Positions 50,259 through 59,451 of a stretch of 64,000 nucleotides of DNA are shown here, piece after piece. The stretch spans positions 1 through 64,000 of the forward strand of contig WMBV01000014.1 in NCBI GenBank assembly GCA_017745595.1, given 5' to 3'. Under the pieces are notes generated by a model. That model was not told the DNA's origin. It ran no database searches and worked only from the letters and a program-made list of their open reading frames with translations. The position numbers and the translations under genes are program-made. This stretch comes from Bordetella petrii (GTDB lineage: Bacteria; Pseudomonadota; Gammaproteobacteria; Burkholderiales; Burkholderiaceae_B). Every line of letters begins with the position of its first letter. The first letter of the stretch is position 1.

Positions 50259-50359
50259 GGCATCCCCTTGTTATCCGCCCGGCTTGTTGTTGCGTGCGGT
50301 GAGCAGAGACATTAACTAGCGCGTGCCGGCCTGGATAGTCTCGAAAGCGGATGGCGTCA

Positions 50360-51298
50360 TCACGAAAACAGATCGGTCAGGCGTGCATTGGGCCAACACT
50401 GCGCCTGCGTCAGGGTACGGATGCAATGCGTCAGTACCAGTCGGGCGCACAGAGCCGCTGGCGACAATTCGTCGTCGACCAGACTGCACAGTACATTCAC
50501 ATGACAGTCTTGCAGGTCGGCGATTTCGCTTAGTACGAAGCGATCGGCGGCATCCGGAAAGCGCAGCATCGCGGCGCGGGGCTGAATGGTGGCACCCAAT
50601 CCGGCGTTTACCGAATCCATCAGCATGGCAAGCGAGTCGATCTCGGACACGATCAGCGGCTTGATGCCGGCACGCTTGAAAGCTGCGTCGAGTTTGCTGC
50701 GCAAGCCGTGCGATTCGGTGGGCAGAATCATGGGCATGTCTTGCAAAGAGGCAATCCGAACCACGGCTTTGCGGGGGGCAATCGAGGCTTGAGCGGATTG
50801 AATTAAAAAAAGCTCTTCTTCGATCAGCGGCAAGATATTCCACCTTGCGCCGGCGTTGATGTTGAACAGAATCGCCATATCCAGTTGCCGGCGGTCGAGC
50901 ATGTCCGCCAGATGTCCAGACAGGCTTTCGATCATATGCAGCCGGACATCGGGATAACGCTCGCGCATGGCACGCATGAATGGCAAGGCCAGCACGGAAA
51001 CCGTTGTGGGGGCCAGGCCGACGCTGACCGTGCCGGTCAAGCGCGACAACTGCGCGGCGCGGCGCGCTTGGTCCGCGTGGCGCAGGATCAGCCGGGCCTC
51101 TGGCAAAAACGCCAATCCGGCCTGGGTAGCCGTAATGCCGCGCGGCGTGCGCGTCAGCAGCCGGACACTCAGTTCTCCCTCCAGCCGGCTGATCTGTTGA
51201 CTAAGCGCGGATTGCACGACACCCAGATCAGCGGCCGCGCGGCTCATGCTGCCGAGTTCCATCACTCGGACAAAGTATCGGATTTGGCGCATTTCCAT
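50360..51298 (-). CDS. LysR family transcriptional regulator
   Basis: The protein has 312 residues. The winged helix-turn-helix (about 5-62, GSMSRAAADLGVVQSALSQQ) is followed by an effector domain. It lies upstream of and in the same direction as the Bug, MmgE/PrpD and deacetylase genes, with a 101-base gap before the Bug gene, so it could be cotranscribed or regulate that gap. Codons are less GC-biased than in neighbouring core genes. A second Met two codons in (51292) is an alternative start. Confidence 0.87.
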   Translation of the reverse strand: MEMRQIRYFVRVMELGSMSRAAADLGVVQSALSQQISRLEGELSVRLLTRTPRGITATQAGLAFLPEARLILRHADQARRAAQLSRLTGTVSVGLAPTTVSVLALPFMRAMRERYPDVRLHMIESLSGHLADMLDRRQLDMAILFNINAGARWNILPLIEEELFLIQSAQASIAPRKAVVRIASLQDMPMILPTESHGLRSKLDAAFKRAGIKPLIVSEIDSLAMLMDSVNAGLGATIQPRAAMLRFPDAADRFVLSEIADLQDCHVNVLCSLVDDELSPAALCARLVLTHCIRTLTQAQCWPNARLTDLFS

Positions 51299-51425
51299 GG
51301 ACGGACTCCAGTGACTGCCTGGGCATGGGCACTTCGATCCCAGCAGAATGGATTGAGTGGCGTGCCAGATTCACTGGCGCCGCCCGGTTGGAATGCGGTG
51401 GTGCGATCAAGCAGCTTTTATTTGC

Positions 51426-51854
51426 TCAACCGTCAGACGCCGGCCTGGCCGCCGCGCGCACCGCGAACACTGCATTCGCCTTCAGCATGACCTTGCCTTC
51501 GGTCTTGAGCAGGCAGGTGGCATACAGCAGCCGACGCCCTTGTTTGTCGATGCTGACGTGGGCTTCCAGCCAGTCGCCGGGCTTGACCGCGCTCAGGTAT
51601 TCCACCGACATTTGCACCGTGACCACGGACACCCGGGCCTCTTGCACGATGCAATAGCCCAGCGCGCTGTCGGCCAGCGTGGCCAGCAGGCCGCCGTGCG
51701 CGATGTTGTGCATGTTGGTGTGCGTGTCGGCCACGCGCATGGCCAGCACGTTGCTGTCGCTGCGCCGGTAAAAGGCGCCGAGCCCTGCCAAGTGGGTCAT
51801 GAAGGGGCTGCTGGGATGCCAGGGCTCGAAGCCGTCGGGTATGGGTTGCGTCAT
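51426..51854 (-). CDS. PaaI-type thioesterase
   Basis: The protein has 142 residues, one hotdog domain. The signature NIAHGGLLATLADSALG (about residues 51-67) is characteristic of PaaI/YdiI acyl-CoA thioesterases. The start at 51854 gives MTQPIPDGFEPW; the upstream extension is not credible. It is transcribed away from modA. Substrate unknown, probably an aryl- or acyl-CoA. Confidence 0.85.
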   Translation of the reverse strand: MTQPIPDGFEPWHPSSPFMTHLAGLGAFYRRSDSNVLAMRVADTHTNMHNIAHGGLLATLADSALGYCIVQEARVSVVTVQMSVEYLSAVKPGDWLEAHVSIDKQGRRLLYATCLLKTEGKVMLKANAVFAVRAAARPASDG

Positions 51855-51910
51855 GGAGTTGGTAAAAGGCCGATGGCCGGGATGATTGGAGAATGATATG
51901 CGCAGTATAA

Positions 51911-52780
<870 letters not shown>

Positions 52781-52806
52781 CCCCCGCTACGGAGCCGCGC
52801 CGCCGC

Positions 52807-53484
52807 ATGCACCTGGACTCATCCGACCTGGCGGCCATCTGGCTGACCCTGCAGCTGGCCTCGCTGACGACCCTGCTGCTGCTCATTATCGGCACGCCGA
52901 TCGCGTGGTGGCTGGCGCGCACGCGTTCGCGCCTGAAGGGCCCCATCGGCGCGGTGGTGGCCTTGCCGCTGGTGCTGCCCCCCACGGTGCTGGGCTTTTA
53001 CCTGCTGGTCGTCATGGGGCCGCACGGGCCGGTGGGGCAGGTGACGCAGGCGCTGGGGCTGGGCGTGCTGCCCTTTACCTTTGCCGGCCTGGTGGTGGGC
53101 TCGGTGGTGTATTCGCTGCCGTTCGTGGTGCAGCCCCTGCAGAATGCCTTCGAGGCCATCGGCGCGCGGCCGCTGGAAGCCGCGGCCACGTTGCGCGCCA
53201 GTCCGCGCGATTGTTTTTTTTCGGTGGTGCTGCCCTTGGCGCGGCCCGGTTTCATTACGGCGGCCATCCTGGGTTTCGCGCATACCGTGGGCGAGTTCGG
53301 CGTGGTGCTGATGATAGGCGGCAATATCGAAGGCAAGACCCGCGTGGTGTCGGTGCAAATCTACGATCACGTCGAGGCCCTGGAATACGCGCAGGCGCAC
53401 TGGCTGGCGGGCGGCATGGTGGTGTTCTCGTTCGCGGTGCTGCTGTTGCTGTACACGCGCCGCCGCGCCGCCACCCTATGGTAG
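52807..53484 (+). CDS. modB: Molybdate ABC permease ModB
   Basis: The protein has 225 residues with about five membrane segments and the cytoplasmic coupling loop [18 protein letters not shown] near residue 115. It begins 26 bases after modA. It contains a T8 homopolymer at 53214-53221 (codons C136, F137, F138, S139) right after the coupling loop. The stop overlaps a possible modC start. Confidence 0.94.
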   Translation: MHLDSSDLAAIWLTLQLASLTTLLLLIIGTPIAWWLARTRSRLKGPIGAVVALPLVLPPTVLGFYLLVVMGPHGPVGQVTQALGLGVLPFTFAGLVVGSVVYSLPFVVQPLQNAFEAIGARPLEAAATLRASPRDCFFSVVLPLARPGFITAAILGFAHTVGEFGVVLMIGGNIEGKTRVVSVQIYDHVEALEYAQAHWLAGGMVVFSFAVLLLLYTRRRAATLW

Positions 53485-53489
53485 GCGCG

Positions 53490-54605
53490 ATGGCTACCTC
53501 GCAATCGGCATTGGATTCCGTCGCCGGCATCGAGGCGCGCTTTCGGGTCGACTATGCCGATTTCTCGCTCGATATAGACCTGCAACTGCCCGGCCATGGT
53601 GTCAGCGCGCTGTATGGGCATTCGGGTTCGGGCAAGACCACATGCCTGCGCTGCGTGGCCGGCCTGGCGCCGGTGACGCGCGGCTACTTGCGCGTCAATG
53701 GCGAGCTCTGGCTGGATACGGCCGCCGGCGTGAACGTGCCCACGCACCGGCGCGCGCTGGGCTACGTATTCCAAGAGGCCAGCCTGTTTCCGCACCTGAC
53801 CGTGCTGCGCAATCTGCAGTTCGGCCTGAAGCGGGTGCCGGCCGCCGAGCGCCGCGTCGACCTGGACCAGGCCGCCGAATTGCTGGGCATCGCGCATCTG
53901 CTGGGCCGCATGCCGGGTGGCCTGTCGGGCGGCGAACGGCAGCGGGTGGGCATGGCGCGCGCGCTGCTGACCAGCCCGCGCCTGTTGCTGATGGACGAGC
54001 CGCTGGCCTCGCTGGACAACGCGCGCAAGCAGGAAATCTTGCCGTACCTGGAACGCCTGCACGATGAGCTGGATATTCCGGTGCTGTATGTCAGCCATGC
54101 GCCGCAAGAAGTCGCGCGCCTGGCCGATCATCTGGTGCTGCTGGAAAGCGGCCGCGCCACGGCCAGCGGCCCCATCGGGCAGATGCTGTCGCGGCTGGAC
54201 CTGCCGCTGGCGATGGACGACGAGGCCTCGGTAGTGGTGGCCGGCACAGTGGCCGATTTCGATCCCGGTTATCGGCTGATGTCGGTGCGCCTGCCCGGCA
54301 GCACGGCCTGCCTGCGCATGGTGCATGCCGCGCTGCCGCCCGGCGGGCCGGCGCGCCTGGCCATCAAGGCGCGCGATGTCAGCGTGGCGCTGGCGCCGCC
54401 GCAGGGCAGCAGCATCGTGAACGTGATCCCGGTGCGCGTGCTGGACATGGCGCCCGCCGAGAACCCCGACCACGTCCTGGTGCGCCTGGATGCCGACGGC
54501 ACGCCGCTGCTGGCGCGCATCACGCGCTATTCGCGCGACCAGCTTGGGCTGCTGCCGGGCATGTCGGCGTGGGCGCAGATCAAGGCGGTGTCGGTGCTGG
54601 GGTAG
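53490..54605 (+). CDS. modC: Molybdate ABC importer ATPase ModC
   Basis: The protein has 371 residues from ATG 53490; an ATG at 53478 that overlaps the modB stop (ATGGTAG) would add 4 residues and is equally possible. Walker A GHSGSGKT is at 43-50, signature LSGGERQR near 150, and MDEPLASLD near 170. The C-terminal MOP (TOBE) domain at about 300-368 binds molybdate and can inhibit transport. It completes the modABC operon. Confidence 0.93.
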   Translation: MATSQSALDSVAGIEARFRVDYADFSLDIDLQLPGHGVSALYGHSGSGKTTCLRCVAGLAPVTRGYLRVNGELWLDTAAGVNVPTHRRALGYVFQEASLFPHLTVLRNLQFGLKRVPAAERRVDLDQAAELLGIAHLLGRMPGGLSGGERQRVGMARALLTSPRLLLMDEPLASLDNARKQEILPYLERLHDELDIPVLYVSHAPQEVARLADHLVLLESGRATASGPIGQMLSRLDLPLAMDDEASVVVAGTVADFDPGYRLMSVRLPGSTACLRMVHAALPPGGPARLAIKARDVSVALAPPQGSSIVNVIPVRVLDMAPAENPDHVLVRLDADGTPLLARITRYSRDQLGLLPGMSAWAQIKAVSVLG

Positions 54606-54633
54606 CGGCGAGGGCGGCGTGGGCGGCGCTCGC

Positions 54634-55533
54634 TCAGGCGAACAACCGCCGCATGTCCAGGCCGCGGATGATGTCCGCGGTGGCTTCTACCAGGGCCGGC
54701 AGCGGCTGGCGCGCGGGCATGGCCAGCGTCAGGTTGTTCATGATGGTGGGGGCGATGATCTCCGAACACGCCAGATAATCTTGTCCGGGCATGTCGTGCA
54801 GGGCCGAGCGCGGCAAGATGGTGTAGAGCGTGTCCTGCGTCATGGTTTCCAGGATGGTCTGCACCACGTCGACTTCCGCGGCGATATCCAGCGTGACTTC
54901 CAGATCGCGGCAGGTTTTGTCGACCAGCGCGCGTATGGTGTTGGGCGCGCTGGGCAGCACCAGCGGATAGCGGCCCAGCTCGCGGGCCCGCACGCGCGGC
55001 GGCGGCAGGGGCCGGCACGACTTGGCATAGGCCAGCACCAGGTCTTCGCGGTACACCGATACGCAGCGCACTAGCGTGGACGGCGGCGGATCGTACAGCA
55101 GGGCCAGGTCGACCCGGTCTTTGATCAGCCAGTCGTTCATCTCGGAACTCAGGCCCTCGGCCAGCGTCAGCGCCGCGGCGGGGTGCTGGCGCCGGAAGGC
55201 CTGCACGATCTGTGGCGCCAGCCGGCGCGCCACGCGCGGCGGCAGGCCCAGCCGCACCTTGTCTTGCGTGGTGGATGCGTAGGCCCGCATGTCTTGCCGG
55301 GCGTGCTGGGCCAGGGCGTCGAGCGCCTTGGCGTGCGCCAGGAAACGCAGGCCGGCCGGCGTGGGTTCGACGCCGCGCCCGGTGCGCGCCAACAGGTGGT
55401 GGCGCAATTCGGTTTCCAGCAACTGGATCTGCCGGCTGAGCGAAGGCTGCGACAGGCCCAGGACCTCGGCGGCGCGGGACAGGCTGCGCATTTCGCAGGC
55501 CATGATGAAGGAGCGGACTTGCTTCAGATCCAT
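54634..55533 (-). CDS. LysR family regulator of the divergent catabolic operon
   Basis: The protein has 299 residues. The helix-turn-helix (about 2-60, RSLSRAAEVLGLSQPSLSRQ) is followed by an effector domain. The start at 55533 (MDLKQVRSF) is the usual LysR start; the open frame extends 25 codons further without family character. The gene is divergent from the amidohydrolase gene at 55641, and the 107 bases between contain TATACG and CTATATC elements suited to a LysR dyad. It is therefore the likely regulator of the operon 55641-60408. It converges on modC. Confidence 0.87.
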   Translation of the reverse strand: MDLKQVRSFIMACEMRSLSRAAEVLGLSQPSLSRQIQLLETELRHHLLARTGRGVEPTPAGLRFLAHAKALDALAQHARQDMRAYASTTQDKVRLGLPPRVARRLAPQIVQAFRRQHPAAALTLAEGLSSEMNDWLIKDRVDLALLYDPPPSTLVRCVSVYREDLVLAYAKSCRPLPPPRVRARELGRYPLVLPSAPNTIRALVDKTCRDLEVTLDIAAEVDVVQTILETMTQDTLYTILPRSALHDMPGQDYLACSEIIAPTIMNNLTLAMPARQPLPALVEATADIIRGLDMRRLFA

Positions 55534-55640
55534 AGCCGCAATGGTATACGTTTTTTCTATATCAGAAGTCAGCCGGACGCCATTGCCGGGCGTGCGCGCG
55601 CTGCGCATGATGCAGGGTTCATGATGACCGGTTTGCTTCC

Positions 55641-56510
55641 ATGCCCGATTGCGCTCCTCCGCTTACCCAGATTACGCCGCCCAGCCAGGCGCTGCCGCCG
55701 CACGCCTGCGATAGCCATTTCCATATTTTCGGCCCGGCGCAGGTGTTCCCGTATGCGCAGGACCGTCCTTATACGCCGCCGGATGCACCGTTCGAGCGGT
55801 TGCGCGGGCTGCATCGGCAACTGGGGTTCAGCCGCGGCGTGATCGTGCAGCCCGGCTGCCATGGCTACGACATGTCGGCCACGCTGGATGCCCTGGACCG
55901 GGGGGCGGGCCAGTACCGCGCGGTGGCGCTGCTGGCGCCGGACGCCGACGCCGCCCGCATCGCCGAACTCGACCGCCGCGGCGTGCGCGGGGTGCGCTAC
56001 AACTTCGTGGCGCACCTGGCCAACGCCGGCTGGGACGAACTGGCCGCCATGGCGCCGCGCATCGCGCCCTTCGGCTGGCATGTGTGCATTCATTCCGACC
56101 CGGCCTCGTTGCCCGGGCTGCTGCCTCACCTGAAGACCTTGCCCGTGCCCTTCGTGATCGATCACATGGGGCGGGCGGCCGCCGCGCAGGGTACGGCCGG
56201 CGCGGCGTTCCAGGCGCTGCTGACGCTGCGCGACCATCCCGATGCCTGGGTGAAGGTATCCGGGCTGGACCGCGTCTCGAGCCGCGGAGTACGCCCGTTC
56301 GCCGACGGCGAGCCGCTGCTGGCCGCCTTGCTGCGGGCCATGCCCGACCGCCTGCTGTGGGGAACCGACTGGCCGCATCCCAATGTGGCGGGCGACATGC
56401 CCGACGACGGCGAATTGCTCAATACCTTCTTGCGCCTGTGCCCCGACCCCGCCGTGCAGCGGCGGATCCTGGTGGACAACCCCGACCGGCTTTATCGGTT
56501 CGGGCGCTGA
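55641..56510 (+). CDS. Amidohydrolase-2 family hydrolase (LigI/PDC hydrolase-like)
   Basis: The protein has 289 residues, a TIM-barrel metal-dependent or metal-independent hydrolase. The HxH motif is H26/H28 in DSHFHIFG, followed by GVRGVRYNF near 115, FVIDHMGR near 172, and GTDWPHPN with Asp243. This pattern is that of 2-pyrone-4,6-dicarboxylate lactonase (LigI) and of D-galactarolactone isomerases. It probably opens a lactone. The ATG at 55641 has a weak ribosome site. First gene of a six-gene operon; exact substrate unknown. Confidence 0.83.
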   Translation: MPDCAPPLTQITPPSQALPPHACDSHFHIFGPAQVFPYAQDRPYTPPDAPFERLRGLHRQLGFSRGVIVQPGCHGYDMSATLDALDRGAGQYRAVALLAPDADAARIAELDRRGVRGVRYNFVAHLANAGWDELAAMAPRIAPFGWHVCIHSDPASLPGLLPHLKTLPVPFVIDHMGRAAAAQGTAGAAFQALLTLRDHPDAWVKVSGLDRVSSRGVRPFADGEPLLAALLRAMPDRLLWGTDWPHPNVAGDMPDDGELLNTFLRLCPDPAVQRRILVDNPDRLYRFGR

Positions 56511-56540
56511 TGGTTCTTGCTTCCCTTACCGAGAGTTTCC

Positions 56541-57092
56541 ATGGAACAGTTGCTGATCAAATTTCCGGACCAGGCCATCGACCCCGCCGCCTTGCGGGCT
56601 TTACCCGGCGCGGGCGCGGCGCGGCTGTTGCAGGCCGCCGACCACACCGAAACCTATGTGCTGCTGGCGGCGCCGGCCGACCCGGATGCACTGCGGGCCG
56701 CGCTGCGCGAGCGCCATCCGGGCGCGCGGATCGTGGCGCTGACGCCGACCACCGACGTGGCGGGGCAGGCCGCCGGCCAGCCGGCGCCCTGGTTCTATGT
56801 GGTCGAAACCGATATCAAGCCGGGCGCCGAGGCCGATTTCGACCGCTGGTACGAAGAAGAACATCTGCCCGGGCTGGCCGCGGTGCCGGGCACGGTGCGG
56901 GCGCGCCGCTATCTGGCGGCCGGCGGATCACCGCGCTATTACGCCTGCTATGACCTGGCCAGCCGCGAGACCTTCGGCTCGCCGCCCTGGCTGGCGGTGC
57001 GCGGCACCGACTGGAGCGGCCGCGTGCGCCCCAATTTCATCAACACGAAACGCACCATGTTCCGCGTGGTGCCCTTGCCCCAGGAGACCTGA
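56541..57092 (+). CDS. EthD/Dabb-like small protein, function unknown
   Basis: The protein has 183 residues. The C-terminal half carries WYEEEHLPGLAAVPGTVRA (about 98-116), a typical dimeric alpha-beta barrel motif of EthD-like proteins. The N-terminal half (about 1-72) looks like a second, weaker ferredoxin-like unit. No catalytic role can be assigned. It starts 30 bases after the amidohydrolase gene, and the next gene starts 2 bases after its stop, so it belongs to the operon. The start at 56541 (MEQLLIKF) is chosen over an upstream in-frame start without a ribosome site. Confidence 0.75.
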   Translation: MEQLLIKFPDQAIDPAALRALPGAGAARLLQAADHTETYVLLAAPADPDALRAALRERHPGARIVALTPTTDVAGQAAGQPAPWFYVVETDIKPGAEADFDRWYEEEHLPGLAAVPGTVRARRYLAAGGSPRYYACYDLASRETFGSPPWLAVRGTDWSGRVRPNFINTKRTMFRVVPLPQET

Positions 57093-57094
57093 GC

Positions 57095-57646
57095 ATGCCG
57101 CGCCTGAATCCCCCTTCGGTCGACACCATGTCGGCGCACCAGCGCCGCGTTCATGATGCCATCGCCAGCGGCCCGCGCGGGCGCGTGCGCGGGCCGCTGG
57201 CGGTGTGGCTGCACCGCCCGGGCCTGGCCGAGCCGGCGCAGGCGCTGGGGCAGTACTGCCGCTACGACTCCAGTCTGAGCCCGCGGCTGTCCGAGCTGGC
57301 CATCCTGACGATGGCGGCCTGGTGGCGTTCGTCTTTCGAGTGGTGGGCGCACCAGCCCATTGCCGTGCAGGCCGGAGTGGATGCCGGCATTGCCGAGCAG
57401 ATCCGCGTGGGCGACACGCCGGCTTTCGTGCAGGCCGACGAGGCGATCGTGTATCGCTTCGTGCGCGCGCTGCTGGAAGCGCGCCAGGTGCCCGACCCGC
57501 TGTACCAAGAGGCCGTGCGGGTGCTGGGCACCGACGGCGTGGTCGACCTGGTCGGCATCGCCGGCTACTACACCCTGATCTCGATGACCATCAACGTATT
57601 CGATATTCCGCCCGGCGACGGCAGCACGGTCAGCTTCGAACGCTGA
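57095..57646 (+). CDS. Carboxymuconolactone decarboxylase-like protein lacking the CxxC motif
   Basis: The protein has 183 residues of the AhpD/CMD helical fold: LSPRLSELAILTMAAWWRSSFEWW (split at about residues 65-88) followed by HQPIAVQAGV. The redox CxxC of AhpD is absent, and the segment reads E-W-W-A-H instead. It thus resembles the gamma-carboxymuconolactone decarboxylase side of the family rather than a peroxidase. CAGGAG precedes the ATG by 8 bases. In this operon it may decarboxylate or isomerise a lactone intermediate; this is inference. Confidence 0.8.
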   Translation: MPRLNPPSVDTMSAHQRRVHDAIASGPRGRVRGPLAVWLHRPGLAEPAQALGQYCRYDSSLSPRLSELAILTMAAWWRSSFEWWAHQPIAVQAGVDAGIAEQIRVGDTPAFVQADEAIVYRFVRALLEARQVPDPLYQEAVRVLGTDGVVDLVGIAGYYTLISMTINVFDIPPGDGSTVSFER

Positions 57647-57676
57647 ATGGCTATCGCAACATACCAAGGAGACATC

Positions 57677-58477
57677 ATGGCAGGCCGGTTGCAGGGCAAA
57701 GTGGCGATCGTGACGGGAGCGGGCAGTGTCGGCCCCGGGTGGGGCAATGGCCGCGCCATCGCCTATCGCTTCGCGCAGGAAGGCGCGCGCGTGTTCGCGG
57801 TGGACATGCGCGCCGACGCGCTGGAAGAAACCGTGGCGCGCGTGCGCGAGGCGGGCGGCGAGATCGCCACCTGGCAGGCCGACGTCACCGCGTCCGATGC
57901 CGTGCGCGATATGGTGCGGGCCTGCGCCGACGCCTGGGGCCGGGTCGATATCCTGGTCAATAACGTGGGCGGTTCGCGCAAGGGCGGCCCGGCGCACCTG
58001 GACGAGGCCGCCTGGGACGGGCAGATCGATTTCAACTTGAAAAGCGTCTACCTGGGCTGCCGCCACGTGCTGCCGCTGATGGAACAGCAGCAAGGCGGCG
58101 CCATCGTCAACATTGCATCGACCTCCGGCATACGCTGGACCGGTTCGGCGCAGGTGGGCTATGCCAGCGCCAAGGCCGGCGTCATTCAGCTGTCGCGCGT
58201 GGTGGCGCTGGAATATGCCAAGAAGAATATCCGCTGCAACACCGTGATTCCCGGCCAGATGCATACGCCCATGGTCGAGGCGCGGCTGGCCGGCCAGCGC
58301 AGCGGCGGCGACGTGGCCCAGCTGCTGGCGCAACGCCAGGCGCGCATTCCGCTGCCCTTTATGGGCGACGGCCTGGATACCGCCAACGCGGCCCTGTTCC
58401 TGGCTTCGGACGAGGCGCGGTTCATTACCGCCACCGAAATCGTGGTCGACGGAGGCATGAGTGCACGCTGCGACTGA
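57677..58477 (+). CDS. Short-chain dehydrogenase/reductase
   Basis: The protein has 266 residues. The cofactor motif TGAGSVGPGWGNGRA (about 13-27) carries an insertion relative to the usual TGxxxGIG. NNVGG near 95 and the catalytic Tyr and Lys of GYASAKAG near 160 are present, with a conserved Ser in ASTSG. It ends ITATEIVVDGGMS as expected. AAGGAGA precedes the ATG. It probably oxidises or reduces a hydroxyl group in the same pathway as its neighbours. The 3' end overlaps the next gene by 17 bases. Confidence 0.87.
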   Translation: MAGRLQGKVAIVTGAGSVGPGWGNGRAIAYRFAQEGARVFAVDMRADALEETVARVREAGGEIATWQADVTASDAVRDMVRACADAWGRVDILVNNVGGSRKGGPAHLDEAAWDGQIDFNLKSVYLGCRHVLPLMEQQQGGAIVNIASTSGIRWTGSAQVGYASAKAGVIQLSRVVALEYAKKNIRCNTVIPGQMHTPMVEARLAGQRSGGDVAQLLAQRQARIPLPFMGDGLDTANAALFLASDEARFITATEIVVDGGMSARCD

Positions 58478-59414
58478 AGGCGCCACGCCCACGCGCTACC
58501 CCGATGCGGCCGTGATCGGGGTGGATCCGCGCTTCGAGAAACTGGTGCTGCCATTGGCCGCGGTGGAACGCCTGGCCACCGGCAGCCGCTGGGCCGAAGG
58601 GCCGGTCTGGTTCGGCGACGGCCGCTATCTGCTGTGGAGCGACGTGCCCAACGACCGCATCCTGCGCTGGGACGAGATTTCCGGGCAGACGCAGGTATGG
58701 CGGCACGCGGCCAACCATGCCAACGGCAATACCCGCGACCGCCAGGGCCGCCTGGTCACCTGCGAGCACCTGGGGCGCCGCGTGACCCGCACCGAACACG
58801 ACGGCCGCGTCACGGTGCTGGCCGACCGCTATCAGGGCCGCCGCCTGAATTCGCCCAACGACGTCGTGGTGAAGTCGGACGGGTCGATCTGGTTCACCGA
58901 TCCGCCGTTCGGCATCATCGGGTACTACCAGGGCGAGAAGGCCGAGCAGGAACTGCCGGCGGCCGTGTACCGCATCTGCCCCGATACCGGCGCGGTCGAG
59001 CTGATGTGCGATACGGTCAACGGCCCCAACGGCCTGGCGTTTTCGCCCGACGAGCGGCGGCTGTATGTCATCGAGTCGCGCTCGCGGCCGCGCAATATCC
59101 TGGTGTTCGATGTCGCGGACGACGGCCGCCGGCTGGCGCCCGCGCGCGTGCTGTTCGACGCCGCCGACGGCACGCCGGACGGGTTCCGCGTCGATGTCGA
59201 AGGCAACCTGTGGTGCGGCTGGGGCATGGGGACCCCCGAGCTGGACGGCGTGCGCGTTTATTCCCCCGCCGGCGAACTGCTGGGCCGCATTGCGCTGCCC
59301 GAACGCTGCGCCAACCTGTGCTTCGGCGGCAAGCATCGCAACCGCTTGTTCATGGCGTCCTGCACGTCGATTTATTCATTGTTCGTCAACACGCAAGGGG
59401 CCGCAGTTCCCTGA
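58461..59414 (+). CDS. SMP-30/gluconolactonase family lactonase
   Basis: The protein has 317 residues, a six-bladed beta-propeller calcium-dependent lactonase. The metal ligands are likely in WAEGPVW (Glu near residue 46), LNSPNDVV (Asn near 131) and NGPNGLAFSPD (Asn and Asp near 185-193). The start is GTG 58461 within the end of the SDR gene, with GGAGG 5 bases upstream. With the preceding SDR it suggests a two-step oxidation of a sugar or diol to a lactone followed by hydrolysis. Confidence 0.87.
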   Translation: MHAATEGATPTRYPDAAVIGVDPRFEKLVLPLAAVERLATGSRWAEGPVWFGDGRYLLWSDVPNDRILRWDEISGQTQVWRHAANHANGNTRDRQGRLVTCEHLGRRVTRTEHDGRVTVLADRYQGRRLNSPNDVVVKSDGSIWFTDPPFGIIGYYQGEKAEQELPAAVYRICPDTGAVELMCDTVNGPNGLAFSPDERRLYVIESRSRPRNILVFDVADDGRRLAPARVLFDAADGTPDGFRVDVEGNLWCGWGMGTPELDGVRVYSPAGELLGRIALPERCANLCFGGKHRNRLFMASCTSIYSLFVNTQGAAVP

Positions 59415-59451
59415 GCGCCAAAGCTGTCATAACCATACCGAGGAGCAAACC

